NCBI GenBank assembly: GCA_017651645.1
Contig: JAGCCO010000042.1
Coordinates: 62,001-126,000, forward strand
Direction: 5' to 3'
DNA: 64,000 nt
From: Bacteroidales bacterium
GTDB lineage: Bacteria; Bacteroidota; Bacteroidia; Bacteroidales; F082
Positions 17,694-26,702 of this stretch are shown here, piece by piece. Position numbers and translations under genes: made by a program. Below the pieces are notes generated by a model. That model ran no database searches. It saw only the letters and a list, made by a program, of their open reading frames with translations, and was not told the DNA's origin. Position 1 is the first letter of the stretch. The number at the start of each line of letters is the position of its first letter.

Positions 17694-18314
17694 TTATTCA
17701 GGATTTGAATAATTATCGTCTTTTATTCTTGGTAGGAAATAACCTTTAATACAATTGGGATTCCGTACACAGATTTGAATATGGTTCTTTTCTTTGATGC
17801 CACCACCGGGATATAAATCATTCCCTTCCGTGAAAACACCTCTGACCGAGTCAAACGATTTCACCTTTGCCATTTCATTGATGGCATGTTCATATTCAAT
17901 TACCGCACAATCAAGATGGCGCAAAAGCAAGTCGCCGTTTGAACCAATGTTTTTGTTGATAGGCAAATCTTTTCCCGCCTTTACAAAAGCATCTCTTAGT
18001 GCATCGTATGATTGCTTGATTTCGTCCAAGCAACTCATATCTGTCAGGTCAAGGCAATAGCCTAAATCTATCACAGCGCCTATTACAAACGGCTCTTTGA
18101 TGGATGATGATTTTCGTTTCGAGGCTTCTTCGGCAAACTGCAATGCTCGCTGTTCGTTATTCTCCCAAAAATAAACGCCGTGTCCAAGCCAATCATAATC
18201 ATTGTGACTTGGCTTCAGACTTCCTCCGTGCAAAATCATTTCAGCCACGGATTTGTCGCATCCGTGGAAGCCAATATACAGATTTGACCGTGAAGAGTAT
18301 AAGGTTTGTTTCAC
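17694..18314 (-). CDS. ART-like toxin candidate (GTG start)
   Basis: This 206-aa protein has LYIGFHGCDKSVAEMILHGG, DYDWLGHGVYFWENNEQRALQFAEEA and later LDCAVIEYEH and IQICVRN. The order H-G-[x]n-LGHGVYFWE-[x]-RA..FA fits the ADP-ribosyltransferase-like fold (comparable to DUF3990: LYHG, FG.GFYTT, A..WA). It starts with GTG that overlaps the stop of a 52-aa gene (GTGA), the usual layout of an antitoxin-toxin pair. Target and activity are unknown. It sits as an insertion between EPS genes. Confidence 0.6.
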   Translation of the reverse strand: MKQTLYSSRSNLYIGFHGCDKSVAEMILHGGSLKPSHNDYDWLGHGVYFWENNEQRALQFAEEASKRKSSSIKEPFVIGAVIDLGYCLDLTDMSCLDEIKQSYDALRDAFVKAGKDLPINKNIGSNGDLLLRHLDCAVIEYEHAINEMAKVKSFDSVRGVFTEGNDLYPGGGIKEKNHIQICVRNPNCIKGYFLPRIKDDNYSNPE

Positions 18315-18469
18315 GGTTTAACAGGTCTGTAAACAGGTGAAACATTTCCCTGCTTTGTGATAATGCCTGCGCTTCTCAACATCCTTTGAGCATCTTCGCT
18401 GCTTGAAAGCGATTTTTTAATCACTTCCTGGCGCTTTTTTTCCCTGCTTTTTTCCATTACTACTTTCAT
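18311..18469 (-). CDS. Small putative antitoxin, 52 aa
   Basis: This short gene encodes MKVVMEKSREKKRQEVIKKS followed by LSSSEDAQRMLRSAGIITK and ends in PVYRPVKP. The basic helical N-terminus and SAGI segment resemble small antitoxins next to ART-like toxins. The stop overlaps the toxin GTG by 3 bases. A TAnnTTTG promoter (18490-18497) lies 21 bp upstream, so the pair has its own promoter. Confidence 0.65.
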   Translation of the reverse strand: MKVVMEKSREKKRQEVIKKSLSSSEDAQRMLRSAGIITKQGNVSPVYRPVKP

Positions 18470-18489
18470 GTTTTTTCCGATTTACAATG

Positions 18490-18497
18490 CAAAAATA
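18490..18497 (-). promoter_or_regulatory. Promoter -7 element for the TA-like pair
   Basis: CAAAAATA on the plus strand reads TATTTTTG on the minus strand (TAnnTTTG). The expected start of transcription is about 7 bp downstream, giving a very short leader before ATG 18469. No perfect -33 TTTG is seen. Confidence 0.5.
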
Positions 18498-18570
18498 CAA
18501 ATATTATTCCACTTCGCAACTATAAGCCATGTTTTCATCAAAGCATTCTCACAAACAATGCTTTGAATAC

Positions 18571-18630
18571 CTCAATGCAACGGGCGATGTATTTCTACTC
18601 GTTGTAAATGGGGCAGATGATGGTAAGCAT
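18571..18630 (-). pseudogene. Duplicated 5' fragment of the GT2 gene
   Basis: The minus strand from ATG 18630 reads MLTIICPIYNE-stop-KYIARCIE, identical in protein to the start of the GT2 gene at 17673 except for one Glu-to-stop change. Homology ends after CIE. The fragment and the intact start flank the toxin-antitoxin-like pair as direct repeats. The 145 bp between it and the acyltransferase end (18631-18775) shows nothing else. Confidence 0.75.
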
Positions 18631-18775
18631 TGTATAGTTATTTATAATTCAAATCTACCATCTCCCCACACTTCAAAAGAAACTCAGGTGTATAGAAATC
18701 CATCATGCCAACAAGAGAGGTGAATGTTGTTTTACCAAAACAGTTTTCTGTGAATACTATAAAAAATGACAAACA

Positions 18776-19300
18776 TCATAGATGCTTGATAAATTTTGCT
18801 GGCGTCCCTCCATAAAGACCTCCTGATATGGTTTCGTCAAGTTTGCTTGTTAAAACAGAATTGGCGGCCAATATGCTACTTTCTGGCAATGTAGCACCAC
18901 CAACTATTGTGCAATTAGCAGCTACCCAACTGTTTTTTCCTATTACCACATTTTTTTTGTCTGATTGTTTTATGAAGTGACCGTTCTCAAATCTATGGTT
19001 TCCAGATGAAACCACCACTCCTGGCCCAAACAAGGTGTTATCACCTATAGTGATAATTCCGTTGGCAATTAGTGAACAAAAATTAGCAATATAGACATTA
19101 TTACCTACCGAAATCATCTCTAAGGTATTAAGAATAGCTGAATGTGTGACTTGGAAGTTTTTACCTTTATTTTGCATTCCCAATCCATAAAGCCACCCGC
19201 GCATCCGCATAAAAAGCGGAATATCTGGCAAAAAGAAAAGCAACGTTCTAATGAACCACGAATAAACTAACAATATTTTATGCTTCATAGCAGAAAACAT
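18776..19300 (-). CDS. Hexapeptide-repeat O-acyltransferase
   Basis: This 174-aa protein has left-handed beta-helix hexapeptide repeats (ISVGNNVYIANFCSLIANG, ITIGDNTLFGPGVVVSSGNH, NVVIGKNSWVAANCTIVGGA, LPESSILAANSVLTS), as in WcaF, WbbJ and maltose O-acetyltransferases. It probably acetylates a sugar of the EPS unit. It overlaps the GT4 gene by up to 23 bp; a second ATG at 19288 shortens this to 11 bp and could be the true start. The catalytic His is likely in SSGNHRF. Confidence 0.8.
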   Translation of the reverse strand: MFSAMKHKILLVYSWFIRTLLFFLPDIPLFMRMRGWLYGLGMQNKGKNFQVTHSAILNTLEMISVGNNVYIANFCSLIANGIITIGDNTLFGPGVVVSSGNHRFENGHFIKQSDKKNVVIGKNSWVAANCTIVGGATLPESSILAANSVLTSKLDETISGGLYGGTPAKFIKHL

Positions 19301-20423
19301 TTGAAAGGAATTTCTCTATGGTGAATTGTTCGGCCACCATTTTATAAGCCTGGTTACGTTGGGTCTCAAATGGTTTGGGATTCTGTAAGTATTCCTTTAC
19401 TATGTCCACAGCCCCTTTTGCATCATTGAAATCAAAGAAACGAATACTTTCTTTTTCTGTGAATGTGGTTGGAAGTGAACCCACGGGAGTTGACATCACG
19501 GGAGTACCTTGTGCCATGGCCTCAACAACAACTCTTGGTGAACCTTCTGACAATGAAGGGAAGAAAAACAAATCAGATGTGCGAAGGATTTCATTCATCC
19601 GCTCTTTACTGTCAATATGTCCGTGCATGATTACTTCAGACAGATTTTCCTTTTCAATAAATGCTTTAACTTCATCGAACATTTCGCCATCGCCGATCAA
19701 ATTAAATAAAAAAGAAATTTCTTCATCTTTCAATCGTTTGCAGAATTCCATCAAGCAATTCATACCTTTGGCGAAACGGACATAGCCAATGTAAGTGATG
19801 ACAACCTTATCATTTGATAAGGGAAGTGACGTGAAATCATCATGCAAGTCTTTTTCAGATACGGTTGAAGAGATAACAGGGGTTGCCTTGATGCCATATT
19901 TTACCAACCGATTTGCCAAATGATATCCGTTGGTATAGACACGGCTACGTTTGGCGGCTCTCAATGTCAGCCAATAATCAGGCAGATAACCAGCTATCAT
20001 CACCTTCTTTTTCAGCCAACTCCATTTTTCATTATGTTGGGTGGCGTCTATGGTGTCGCCCACAAAGTGCATGATGGTTTTCTTTTTGAAAAGAAGGGCT
20101 GGCATCCATGAGAACGGATCGGGCACACGGCAATAGACCACATCCACCTTGTCGCGCACATGCTGTAAGGTTTTGTAATAAGCCTTCCAATTCTTCAAGG
20201 CACCAAAATAACTGCCATTGAAAGGCAAAGGGACAACCTTGACATTAGGCAAACCTAATGCTTTTCCTTTATTTTTTGTTCCTTCTTTTGAAAGTGGACT
20301 GATCAAATAGACTTGTTCATATACTCCAGCCACGTAATTCAAATATACATAATGTGTAGTTGGAATGTATGTTTCCTTGCCTGATTGGACGAGACTCCAC
20401 GAAGCTATGATGGCGAGCGTCAT
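19278..20423 (-). CDS. Family 4 glycosyltransferase
   Basis: This protein of about 381 aa has GT-B fold features: KVVITYIGYVRFAKGMNCLMEF at the start of the C-terminal domain and the EGSPRVVVEAMAQGTPVMSTPVGS donor-binding motif (E-x7-E). ATG 20423 is preferred; a TTG at 20471 would overlap the upstream gene by 32 bp. The N-terminal SWSLVQSGKETYIPTTHYVYL is not a secretion signal. It adds one sugar of the EPS 1 repeat unit; donor and acceptor are not visible from sequence. Confidence 0.85.
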   Translation of the reverse strand: MTLAIIASWSLVQSGKETYIPTTHYVYLNYVAGVYEQVYLISPLSKEGTKNKGKALGLPNVKVVPLPFNGSYFGALKNWKAYYKTLQHVRDKVDVVYCRVPDPFSWMPALLFKKKTIMHFVGDTIDATQHNEKWSWLKKKVMIAGYLPDYWLTLRAAKRSRVYTNGYHLANRLVKYGIKATPVISSTVSEKDLHDDFTSLPLSNDKVVITYIGYVRFAKGMNCLMEFCKRLKDEEISFLFNLIGDGEMFDEVKAFIEKENLSEVIMHGHIDSKERMNEILRTSDLFFFPSLSEGSPRVVVEAMAQGTPVMSTPVGSLPTTFTEKESIRFFDFNDAKGAVDIVKEYLQNPKPFETQRNQAYKMVAEQFTIEKFLSNVFCYEA

Positions 20424-20439
20424 AAGTATTAAATTGATT

Positions 20440-21837
20440 TTAGAATAATCCGTGTGAGTAAAGTCGGACAAGATTATAAGAAGCGAGAACGACCAATGAA
20501 ATAATCATTATTGCAGTTTGCCATCCTTTTTTTACTGGTCGATACATAGGTAACATTAAATACATTAAAAAAACCGTACCCAAAGATTGTCTAGGTGAAA
20601 ATACAGTAAACAAAGAATTTGCTTGACCGACTCGAAGAAGAATAAACACTAACAATAGAAAAAAAGGTATTTGATTTCTTTTTCTATTGGCGATGCAGGA
20701 AAACATAGCTGGAATTAAAAATGGTAGAAAAGCAAAATGTTGCAAAACTCCCCATGCAGGATAATTGATGGATTCTCCTAAATCAACTAACAATGCGGGA
20801 GGCAAGAAAAAACCTCCTAAAATATATAAAGGAGCACCTAAATATGCTGCAATTGAAAGATTTTTGATATTTGATTTACTGTTTTGAATGGAGGTATTGC
20901 TCATTTTTTCATAACGACTTGTAAAATAGTCGTCCATAGACTCAAATCCTAGTGAATTAAGAAATTGATAGGATTGCATTAATAAAACAAATACTACAAT
21001 AAAGACAAGAAGTTTAAGCAAAAAATGCCGAGAATGCCTAAACAATATATTATCAATACCCATACAAATTAGTCCTCCCAAAATCGGAACAATGGTAGCA
21101 GGACGACAAAAAGAAATCCCAATAAAAGAAATAGTGAGTAAAAATATAGATTTTATTATTCTTTTGTTTTCAAGAATATTAGAAGAAGAATACAAAGCCA
21201 AGGTCATAAAAAATAATAGCAATGTGTCTTTTAATTGCAAAGAACAAAAGATAATTGTAAAAGGCAATAAACACAGAAAAACACCCAAAAATCTGGCGGA
21301 ATCTGTATCTGCATATTTTCTGCAAATTTTATAACCTAAAACAACCGTAAATGAAGAAAGTACGGCATTCCCAATACGCGGCACCCAAAAGGATGTACCA
21401 AACAAATACATTAAAGCTGCACTGAAATTTGGGAATCCAGAATATGTATCTGAAGAAAACCTGATATCATCATAAAATCCAAATCCTGAAATCTTCCATC
21501 GTTCTAGTATTTCAATGGCAGCCATTTGATAATTATAATCATCCTTGTCCGATATAAATGGCATTCCATTATATACGACAAGAATCTTTCCCATAACAAA
21601 CACAGCCAAAACTCTAATAAATAAAGACCAGAAAAATATAGAATGTATAAAACTACGTTCAGATAAGTTTTTCCCCTTACGAAAGAATTGATTTAATGCT
21701 AAAATGTCAAGTATTGGAAGAAACAAAGACAACAAAAAGTCCTGAAATCCTTGGAATACCAAAGTAAAGGTTACAGAAAAAAGCAGTAACAACAAATAAA
21801 AGCCAATGCTTTTTCTTATGATTTGGTTTTCAACCAT
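20440..21837 (-). CDS. Polytopic membrane protein, GT-C-like glycosyltransferase or polymerase
   Basis: This 465-aa protein has about 11 hydrophobic segments and a first periplasmic loop with acidic residues (PFISDKDDYNYQ). It then runs FCSLQLKDTLLLFFMTLALYSS, resembling GT39/ArnT-type transferases. In this locus it is the only candidate for Wzy polymerase or for a periplasmic glycosyl or decorating transferase. It is 1 bp from the deacetylase gene and 16 bp before the GT4 ATG. Base composition is more A/T-rich than neighbouring EPS genes, common for wzx/wzy genes. Confidence 0.65.
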   Translation of the reverse strand: MVENQIIRKSIGFYLLLLLFSVTFTLVFQGFQDFLLSLFLPILDILALNQFFRKGKNLSERSFIHSIFFWSLFIRVLAVFVMGKILVVYNGMPFISDKDDYNYQMAAIEILERWKISGFGFYDDIRFSSDTYSGFPNFSAALMYLFGTSFWVPRIGNAVLSSFTVVLGYKICRKYADTDSARFLGVFLCLLPFTIIFCSLQLKDTLLLFFMTLALYSSSNILENKRIIKSIFLLTISFIGISFCRPATIVPILGGLICMGIDNILFRHSRHFLLKLLVFIVVFVLLMQSYQFLNSLGFESMDDYFTSRYEKMSNTSIQNSKSNIKNLSIAAYLGAPLYILGGFFLPPALLVDLGESINYPAWGVLQHFAFLPFLIPAMFSCIANRKRNQIPFFLLLVFILLRVGQANSLFTVFSPRQSLGTVFLMYLMLPMYRPVKKGWQTAIMIISLVVLASYNLVRLYSHGLF

Positions 21838-21838
21838 A

Positions 21839-22819
21839 TTAAGATAAAAGTGAAAGTTGGGTTTTTAGTAAACTCAATTCAAATGCCACATCAATCCTTG
21901 ACACAAAAGAAATTGGATTTTGATAACTAACAGATTTTCCGTTAACTGCAAAACTCATGTCATAATATTTTTTTGATATTTCTAAAGAGTTTGAGCAAAC
22001 AGAAAAACGGTCACCATTGGGAAATGCAAAGTATTTACAATTACCGACATGGTTAATAATGTGTTTTTTGCTCTCCTTTAATTGGAAATCTATTGTTTCT
22101 ATTGATTGATTGTCATGCAAAATGCTATGACTAACCGAATGTGAACCTATGGTAGCATCATACTTGGTTAGTTCACCCACTTCTGGCCAAGATAATATTC
22201 GCTCAGATTCAAAATGGCTGTTAATTTCATCCCTGTTAACTATGCCCAACTGTTCTTCAATTTCGCCTATAACACCTTGTACCAATGCGTCATTTGAAGT
22301 TTTAATGCAAGTAATCAGCTCTTCCATTACAGCCTTTTGGTTTATTTTCGTCAAATGAAATTGCTTTTTTAGAGTAGGAATATCAAGCTTTTGAAGTTTG
22401 TTCGACAACAAAGCAGATCTGATATAATAGGTTGGTACAAATTTTTCAACACAACCAGTGGAAACGAAAACAGTAAAAGGAATCCCTAAAGTCTGAAGAT
22501 AAGGGGCGGCAACAGTAAGATTGTTTTTATACCCATCATCAAAAGTTAAAACGATTTCCTTACCGGAAAATTTATCTTTTTGGGTGAATCTATTATAAAA
22601 TTCATCAATTGAAATAAAAACAAAATTTCTCTTCAAAAAATCTATTTCCTCCTTGAAATTCTTGAATCGGATTTGATTTGCTTGAATTCTAGCATCGTAG
22701 TAATCACCATCTATCACACCGTGATAAAACAATATACGAGGCATTTTCCTGAAAGGCTCTCCTAATCTCCAAAGCGGTGTTTTGCCAATGAGGGAGGCAA
22801 TTGTCTTCTTATAACTCAT
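21839..22819 (-). CDS. Polysaccharide deacetylase (NodB/CE4-like)
   Basis: This protein of about 326 aa contains EIVLTFDDGYKNN (NodB motif 1, with the two Asp residues) and IGSHSVSHSILHD (motif 2, the metal-binding His pair). These are the core of carbohydrate esterase family 4, which removes N- or O-acetyl groups from glycans. The ATG at 22819 (MSYKKT) overlaps the acyltransferase stop by only 11 bp; an in-frame start at 22864 would overlap it by 56 bp. It has no clear signal peptide, so it may act on the cytoplasmic lipid-linked unit or be exported by another route. Confidence 0.85.
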   Translation of the reverse strand: MSYKKTIASLIGKTPLWRLGEPFRKMPRILFYHGVIDGDYYDARIQANQIRFKNFKEEIDFLKRNFVFISIDEFYNRFTQKDKFSGKEIVLTFDDGYKNNLTVAAPYLQTLGIPFTVFVSTGCVEKFVPTYYIRSALLSNKLQKLDIPTLKKQFHLTKINQKAVMEELITCIKTSNDALVQGVIGEIEEQLGIVNRDEINSHFESERILSWPEVGELTKYDATIGSHSVSHSILHDNQSIETIDFQLKESKKHIINHVGNCKYFAFPNGDRFSVCSNSLEISKKYYDMSFAVNGKSVSYQNPISFVSRIDVAFELSLLKTQLSLLS

Positions 22820-23297
22820 CCTCTTCCTTTTTTTTAAATGTTTTAATGACTTTGGCTGGAACACCAGCTACGACAGACCAAGCTGGGACATCTTTTGTTA
22901 CCAACGCACCCGCTCCTACACACGCCCCTTCTCCAATCGTTACTCCTGGAAGAATTAAAGCACGTGTCCCTACTCTACAATTATTACAAAGAGTAATCTT
23001 GTGTAACTTGTGTGGAATATCCAAATATAAGTATCCATAGCCAAATTCGGACAAATCCCTATCGTGAAAAATAAAACAGGCTTGGGGACTTACAATTACA
23101 TTGTCTCCAATTTCCAACTTATCAAGATGGGGATCCCAATAAACAAAAGGTCCCAACTGAACATTATTTCCAACTTTTGCTCCACAAAACCTTAATATGG
23201 CAGGACGCAATCTTCCTTTTGAAAGAACATGGAAAAGATGCACGCTATAAACATTTCTTAAAAGAAAAATTCCAAATAAGCTTTTTAACCGTTTCAT
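22809..23297 (-). CDS. Hexapeptide-repeat acyltransferase
   Basis: This 162-aa protein has the repeats AKVGNNVQLGPFVYWDP, LEIGDNVIVSPQACFIFHD, ITLCNNCRVGTRALILPGVTIGEGACVGAGALVTKDVPAW and the C-terminal VVAGVPAKVIK seal of the LbH family (WcaF/VatD-like). The likely catalytic His is in IFHDRD. It probably O-acetylates an EPS sugar. Its ATG overlaps the wzx stop by 4 bp. Confidence 0.8.
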   Translation of the reverse strand: MKRLKSLFGIFLLRNVYSVHLFHVLSKGRLRPAILRFCGAKVGNNVQLGPFVYWDPHLDKLEIGDNVIVSPQACFIFHDRDLSEFGYGYLYLDIPHKLHKITLCNNCRVGTRALILPGVTIGEGACVGAGALVTKDVPAWSVVAGVPAKVIKTFKKKEEDEL

Positions 23298-24724
23298 TTT
23301 TTTATTATTGAAAATATAGTTTGTAAATAAGGGCTTTTGAACAATAACAATAGTAAAAGATAAACCACTCCTAAAATTGCGGTCAATACAATCAAAGCAT
23401 AAATACCATTTGAAACAACTATCATTGGGGTGACAAAAAATGCTGATGCTCCAGCAATCAATACTGAAACAAAAGTAATTGATATGTCCTTAAGAAACTC
23501 CCATATGGTATATTCGATGAGTTTTCCTCCAAAATATATATATATCATGCCAGCAAGAAATGTAACGGCTACAATACCCACCATCATGTGCATAATACTA
23601 ATTCTCACCAAACAGATTATAACTATTATCCTCATAATCTGTTTTACAATAGAGCAACGCAATAATTGTTTACTTTTGCCCTTCACTAAGAATATGTTGA
23701 TAAAGATGGAATAAACGATAAGACACCAACCACAAATCGACCATAGTCTAAGATAGGGTGTAGAGGGCAACCATTGAGAGCCAAAAATGCCATTCATAAT
23801 ATAGTCTGCCCCAAAAAACATGATGGCCATTATTGGTGATATACAACACATTGTCACACCTACGATTGTTCTATAACCTTCTTTTAAACTAGTCTCATTG
23901 TTTTTGATTTTTGACAAAACAGGATACGACACTTTTAAAACAACATTGTTTGTGGCCTGAGTGACATAGGAATCTAATTTACGACCTTGCGAAAAATAAC
24001 CAAGTTGTTGTTTTGTATAAACTTTTCCAATTATTAGTGACTCCAAATTGGTCACCAACTTGTCCAATAGCCCTTGAACTAAAAGGTTCACTCCAAAAGA
24101 GAAGTATCTTTTTATAGAAGTATAACTAAACTTGAATTTAGGATGCCAACCACTTAACAACCATAAAATAGACATTCTAAAAAAGCTGAAACCAACCAAA
24201 TTGAATGCCAAAGCCCACACACCATAACCATGCAATGCTAGAAAGACAGCAATGCTTCCAGAAATGACAATACTTATTATTGATGCTAAGGCGAAAGGAC
24301 GAAATGCTAAATTTCTACTAAGATTAGCGTTTTGGATAACAGATAAAGAATTAAAAACAATTGTCAAAAACACCACTTTAGAAAGGTTTTCCATTATAGG
24401 TGCGTTATAAAAACGAGCAATATAAGGAGAAACAAAAAACAGTATCAGATACAAAACAATTGCAATTGACAAGTTGAGCCAAAACACCGAAGATAAATCC
24501 GTGTCTGTTGCATCGTTGTCCTTAATAACTGCCTGCGAAAAGCCACTATCCACAATTATATCAGACAAACTGGAAAAAACAACCAATAATTCAATAATGC
24601 CAAAATCATGTGGCGTTAGTAATCTTGCCAATACAATGGTAACCAACAAATTCAAGAGCCCAGACCCAATTGTCCCTACAGATGTCCAGGCAACTCCTTT
24701 TACCGCTTGGTTTTTAAGGCCCAT
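23294..24724 (-). CDS. wzx: Wzx-type lipid-linked oligosaccharide flippase
   Basis: This 476-aa protein of the MOP/PST superfamily has about 14 hydrophobic segments. The N-terminus VKGVAWTSVGTIGSGLLNLLVTIVLARLLTPHDFGIIELL is a characteristic PST flippase start. It would move undecaprenyl-linked repeat units across the inner membrane. Start and stop overlap the neighbours by 1 and 4 bp, so it belongs to the same transcript as the acyltransferases on either side. Confidence 0.9.
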   Translation of the reverse strand: MGLKNQAVKGVAWTSVGTIGSGLLNLLVTIVLARLLTPHDFGIIELLVVFSSLSDIIVDSGFSQAVIKDNDATDTDLSSVFWLNLSIAIVLYLILFFVSPYIARFYNAPIMENLSKVVFLTIVFNSLSVIQNANLSRNLAFRPFALASIISIVISGSIAVFLALHGYGVWALAFNLVGFSFFRMSILWLLSGWHPKFKFSYTSIKRYFSFGVNLLVQGLLDKLVTNLESLIIGKVYTKQQLGYFSQGRKLDSYVTQATNNVVLKVSYPVLSKIKNNETSLKEGYRTIVGVTMCCISPIMAIMFFGADYIMNGIFGSQWLPSTPYLRLWSICGWCLIVYSIFINIFLVKGKSKQLLRCSIVKQIMRIIVIICLVRISIMHMMVGIVAVTFLAGMIYIYFGGKLIEYTIWEFLKDISITFVSVLIAGASAFFVTPMIVVSNGIYALIVLTAILGVVYLLLLLLFKSPYLQTIFSIIKK

Positions 24725-25236
24725 TATGTTCTTTGTTTTATAACTCTACATGGATTCCCAACGGCAATACTCATAGAGGGAATTGATTTTGTAACAATTG
24801 AACCTGCACCTATCACGGAGCCTTTTCCAATCGTTACGCCATCCAACACACAACAATTAGCACCAATCCAAACATCAGACTCAATTATAATCCCTTTTGT
24901 TTCGACACCTTGTTCTTTTATTAGCTTCGTAACAACTGAAAACCTATGGTTTGCCCCAATAATCATACAATTTGGAGCAATTGAAACGTGTTCTCCAATA
25001 CTGAATTTACCTCTAATAACAGTATTTCTGTTAATCGACACATCGCTTGCGATATACGATTGTTCCTTTGTTCTATTCCGAACTTCAACATTGTCATCAA
25101 GAATGATTCTTTCCGCAAAACAAACATTTCCTTCAATGTTTACATTTCGACCAAAAACCACTCTTTTCGAAATAGAATGAAAATACTTGAGATTCAGAAA
25201 TCCTGAACGAATGTATAATAGGATTTTTTTTACCAC
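24724..25236 (-). CDS. Hexapeptide-repeat acyltransferase (WbbJ-like, GTG start)
   Basis: This 170-aa LbH protein has FSIGEHVSIAPNCMIIGANHRF, GIIIESDVWIGANCCVLDGVTIGKGSVIGAGSIVTKSIP and the SIAVGNPCRVIK closing motif. The catalytic His is probably in GANHRF. The GTG at 25236 gives MVKKILLYIRSG and no other good start is near. It is the fourth-from-first gene of EPS locus 1 and follows a stem-loop at 25296-25343. Confidence 0.75.
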   Translation of the reverse strand: MVKKILLYIRSGFLNLKYFHSISKRVVFGRNVNIEGNVCFAERIILDDNVEVRNRTKEQSYIASDVSINRNTVIRGKFSIGEHVSIAPNCMIIGANHRFSVVTKLIKEQGVETKGIIIESDVWIGANCCVLDGVTIGKGSVIGAGSIVTKSIPSMSIAVGNPCRVIKQRT

Positions 25237-25295
25237 GTGAATGTAAGTTGTTCAATATTTTTAATAATGACCTAGATAACCGATATCATACTTTT

Positions 25296-25343
25296 CCCAA
25301 GGTCGGAATTGAACAAACAAAACACAGACAATTCCGACCTGGG
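25296..25343 (-). promoter_or_regulatory. Stem-loop between tviB-like gene and EPS 1 downstream genes
   Basis: GGTCGGAATTG (25301-25311) pairs perfectly with CAATTCCGACC (25329-25339), with CCA/TGG extending the stem. On the minus strand no U-run follows, so it is a poor terminator; it may be an RNA processing or attenuation site that lowers expression of the downstream genes. Confidence 0.5.
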
Positions 25344-25385
25344 TTTGGTTAATTTGTAACAAAGAATCTAATATTCAATAAAGGT

Positions 25386-26663
25386 TTACAATCTCCCATC
25401 TACAATCTTCCTATCCAGTGTACACTTCACATCAAACACTACATGGTTGTCCTTGAGCAGTCCGAGGATATCCAATCCCTCAAACTTCTTATGCGCCACG
25501 GCAGCAATGCAAGCGTCATAGCGGTTAGCGGTTAGCGTTGAGAGGTCATTGATAACCTTTATTCCATATTCATGCTCCACGATGGCAGGATTGGCCCATG
25601 GGTCATAGACTGTGATGTTGAGGTTGTACTCCTTCAGGGCTTTGTAGATGTCGATGACCTTAGTATTGCGCACGTCGGGGCAGTTCTCCTTGAAGGTGAA
25701 GCCGAGGATGAGGATGTCGCTGTGCAACACTTGGATACCCTTCTTTAGCATCAACTTAATGGTCTCGGTAGCTACATATTCACCCATGCCATCATTCATA
25801 CGACGACCGGCGAGGATGATTTCAGGATTGTAGCCATAACGTTTGGCGCATTGGGCCAGATAATAGGGGTCAACACCGATACAGTGGCCACCCACCAGAC
25901 CCGGACGGAAGGGCAGGAAGTTCCACTTGGTGCCAGCAGCTTCCAACACATCGAGGGTATCAATGCCCATCTTGTTGAAGATTTTGCTCAGTTCGTTCAC
26001 AAAAGCGATATTGATGTCACGCTGCGAGTTTTCAATCACCTTAGCAGCCTCGGCTACTTTCATGGTTGGGGCAAGATGCGTGCCGGCGGTGATGACGCTG
26101 GCATAAACCTCATTAACATATTTGCCAATTTCGGGCGTTGAGCCAGAGGTCACTTTCTTGATATGTTCCACGGTGTGTTGCTTGTCGCCTGGGTTGATAC
26201 GCTCAGGGCTATAGCCTCCATAGAAATCTACGTTCATCTTCAGGCCAGAAACCTTTTCCACCACAGGGATGCACTCGTCCTCGGTCACGCCGGGATAAAC
26301 AGTGGATTCATAGACCACCACATCACCCTTGCCGATGACTTTGCCAACAGTGGTGCTTGCACCCACGAGAGGAGTCAGGTCGGGGTTGTTGTCGCTATCC
26401 ACAGGGGTAGGAACAGCCACCACATAGAAGTTACAATCGCGAATCTTTTCGATGTCGCTGGTACAGACGAAGCCATGATTATTGATGGCGTCTTGCAGCA
26501 GTTCATCGCTCACCTCAAGGGTGGCATCGTGGCCAGCCATGAGGGCATCGCAACGCTTTTGGTTCATGTCGAAACCCACGGTGGGATATTTGGTTGAGAA
26601 AAGGCGTGCCAGGGGCAGGCCGACGTAACCGAGACCGATTACACAGATTTTAGTGTCTTTCAT
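25386..26663 (-). CDS. tviB: UDP-N-acetylhexosamine 6-dehydrogenase (TviB/WbpO-type)
   Basis: This 425-aa NAD-dependent enzyme should oxidise UDP-GlcNAc or UDP-GalNAc at C6 to the uronic acid. It starts with KICVIGLGYVGLPLARLFS (Rossmann GxGxxG), has YESTVYPGVTEDECIPV, the catalytic-Cys motif GLVGGHCIGVDPYYLA and the C-terminal GFTFKENCPDVRNTKVIDI. The subclass is TviB/WbpO rather than UDP-glucose dehydrogenase. It is 39 bp downstream of the TviC-like epimerase. Product: a GalNAcA or GlcNAcA donor for EPS 1. Confidence 0.88.
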   Translation of the reverse strand: MKDTKICVIGLGYVGLPLARLFSTKYPTVGFDMNQKRCDALMAGHDATLEVSDELLQDAINNHGFVCTSDIEKIRDCNFYVVAVPTPVDSDNNPDLTPLVGASTTVGKVIGKGDVVVYESTVYPGVTEDECIPVVEKVSGLKMNVDFYGGYSPERINPGDKQHTVEHIKKVTSGSTPEIGKYVNEVYASVITAGTHLAPTMKVAEAAKVIENSQRDINIAFVNELSKIFNKMGIDTLDVLEAAGTKWNFLPFRPGLVGGHCIGVDPYYLAQCAKRYGYNPEIILAGRRMNDGMGEYVATETIKLMLKKGIQVLHSDILILGFTFKENCPDVRNTKVIDIYKALKEYNLNITVYDPWANPAIVEHEYGIKVINDLSTLTANRYDACIAAVAHKKFEGLDILGLLKDNHVVFDVKCTLDRKIVDGRL

Positions 26664-26702
26664 TGTATTTACTGTTTTTAATTGTTATTTTTCAACTATC
26701 AA

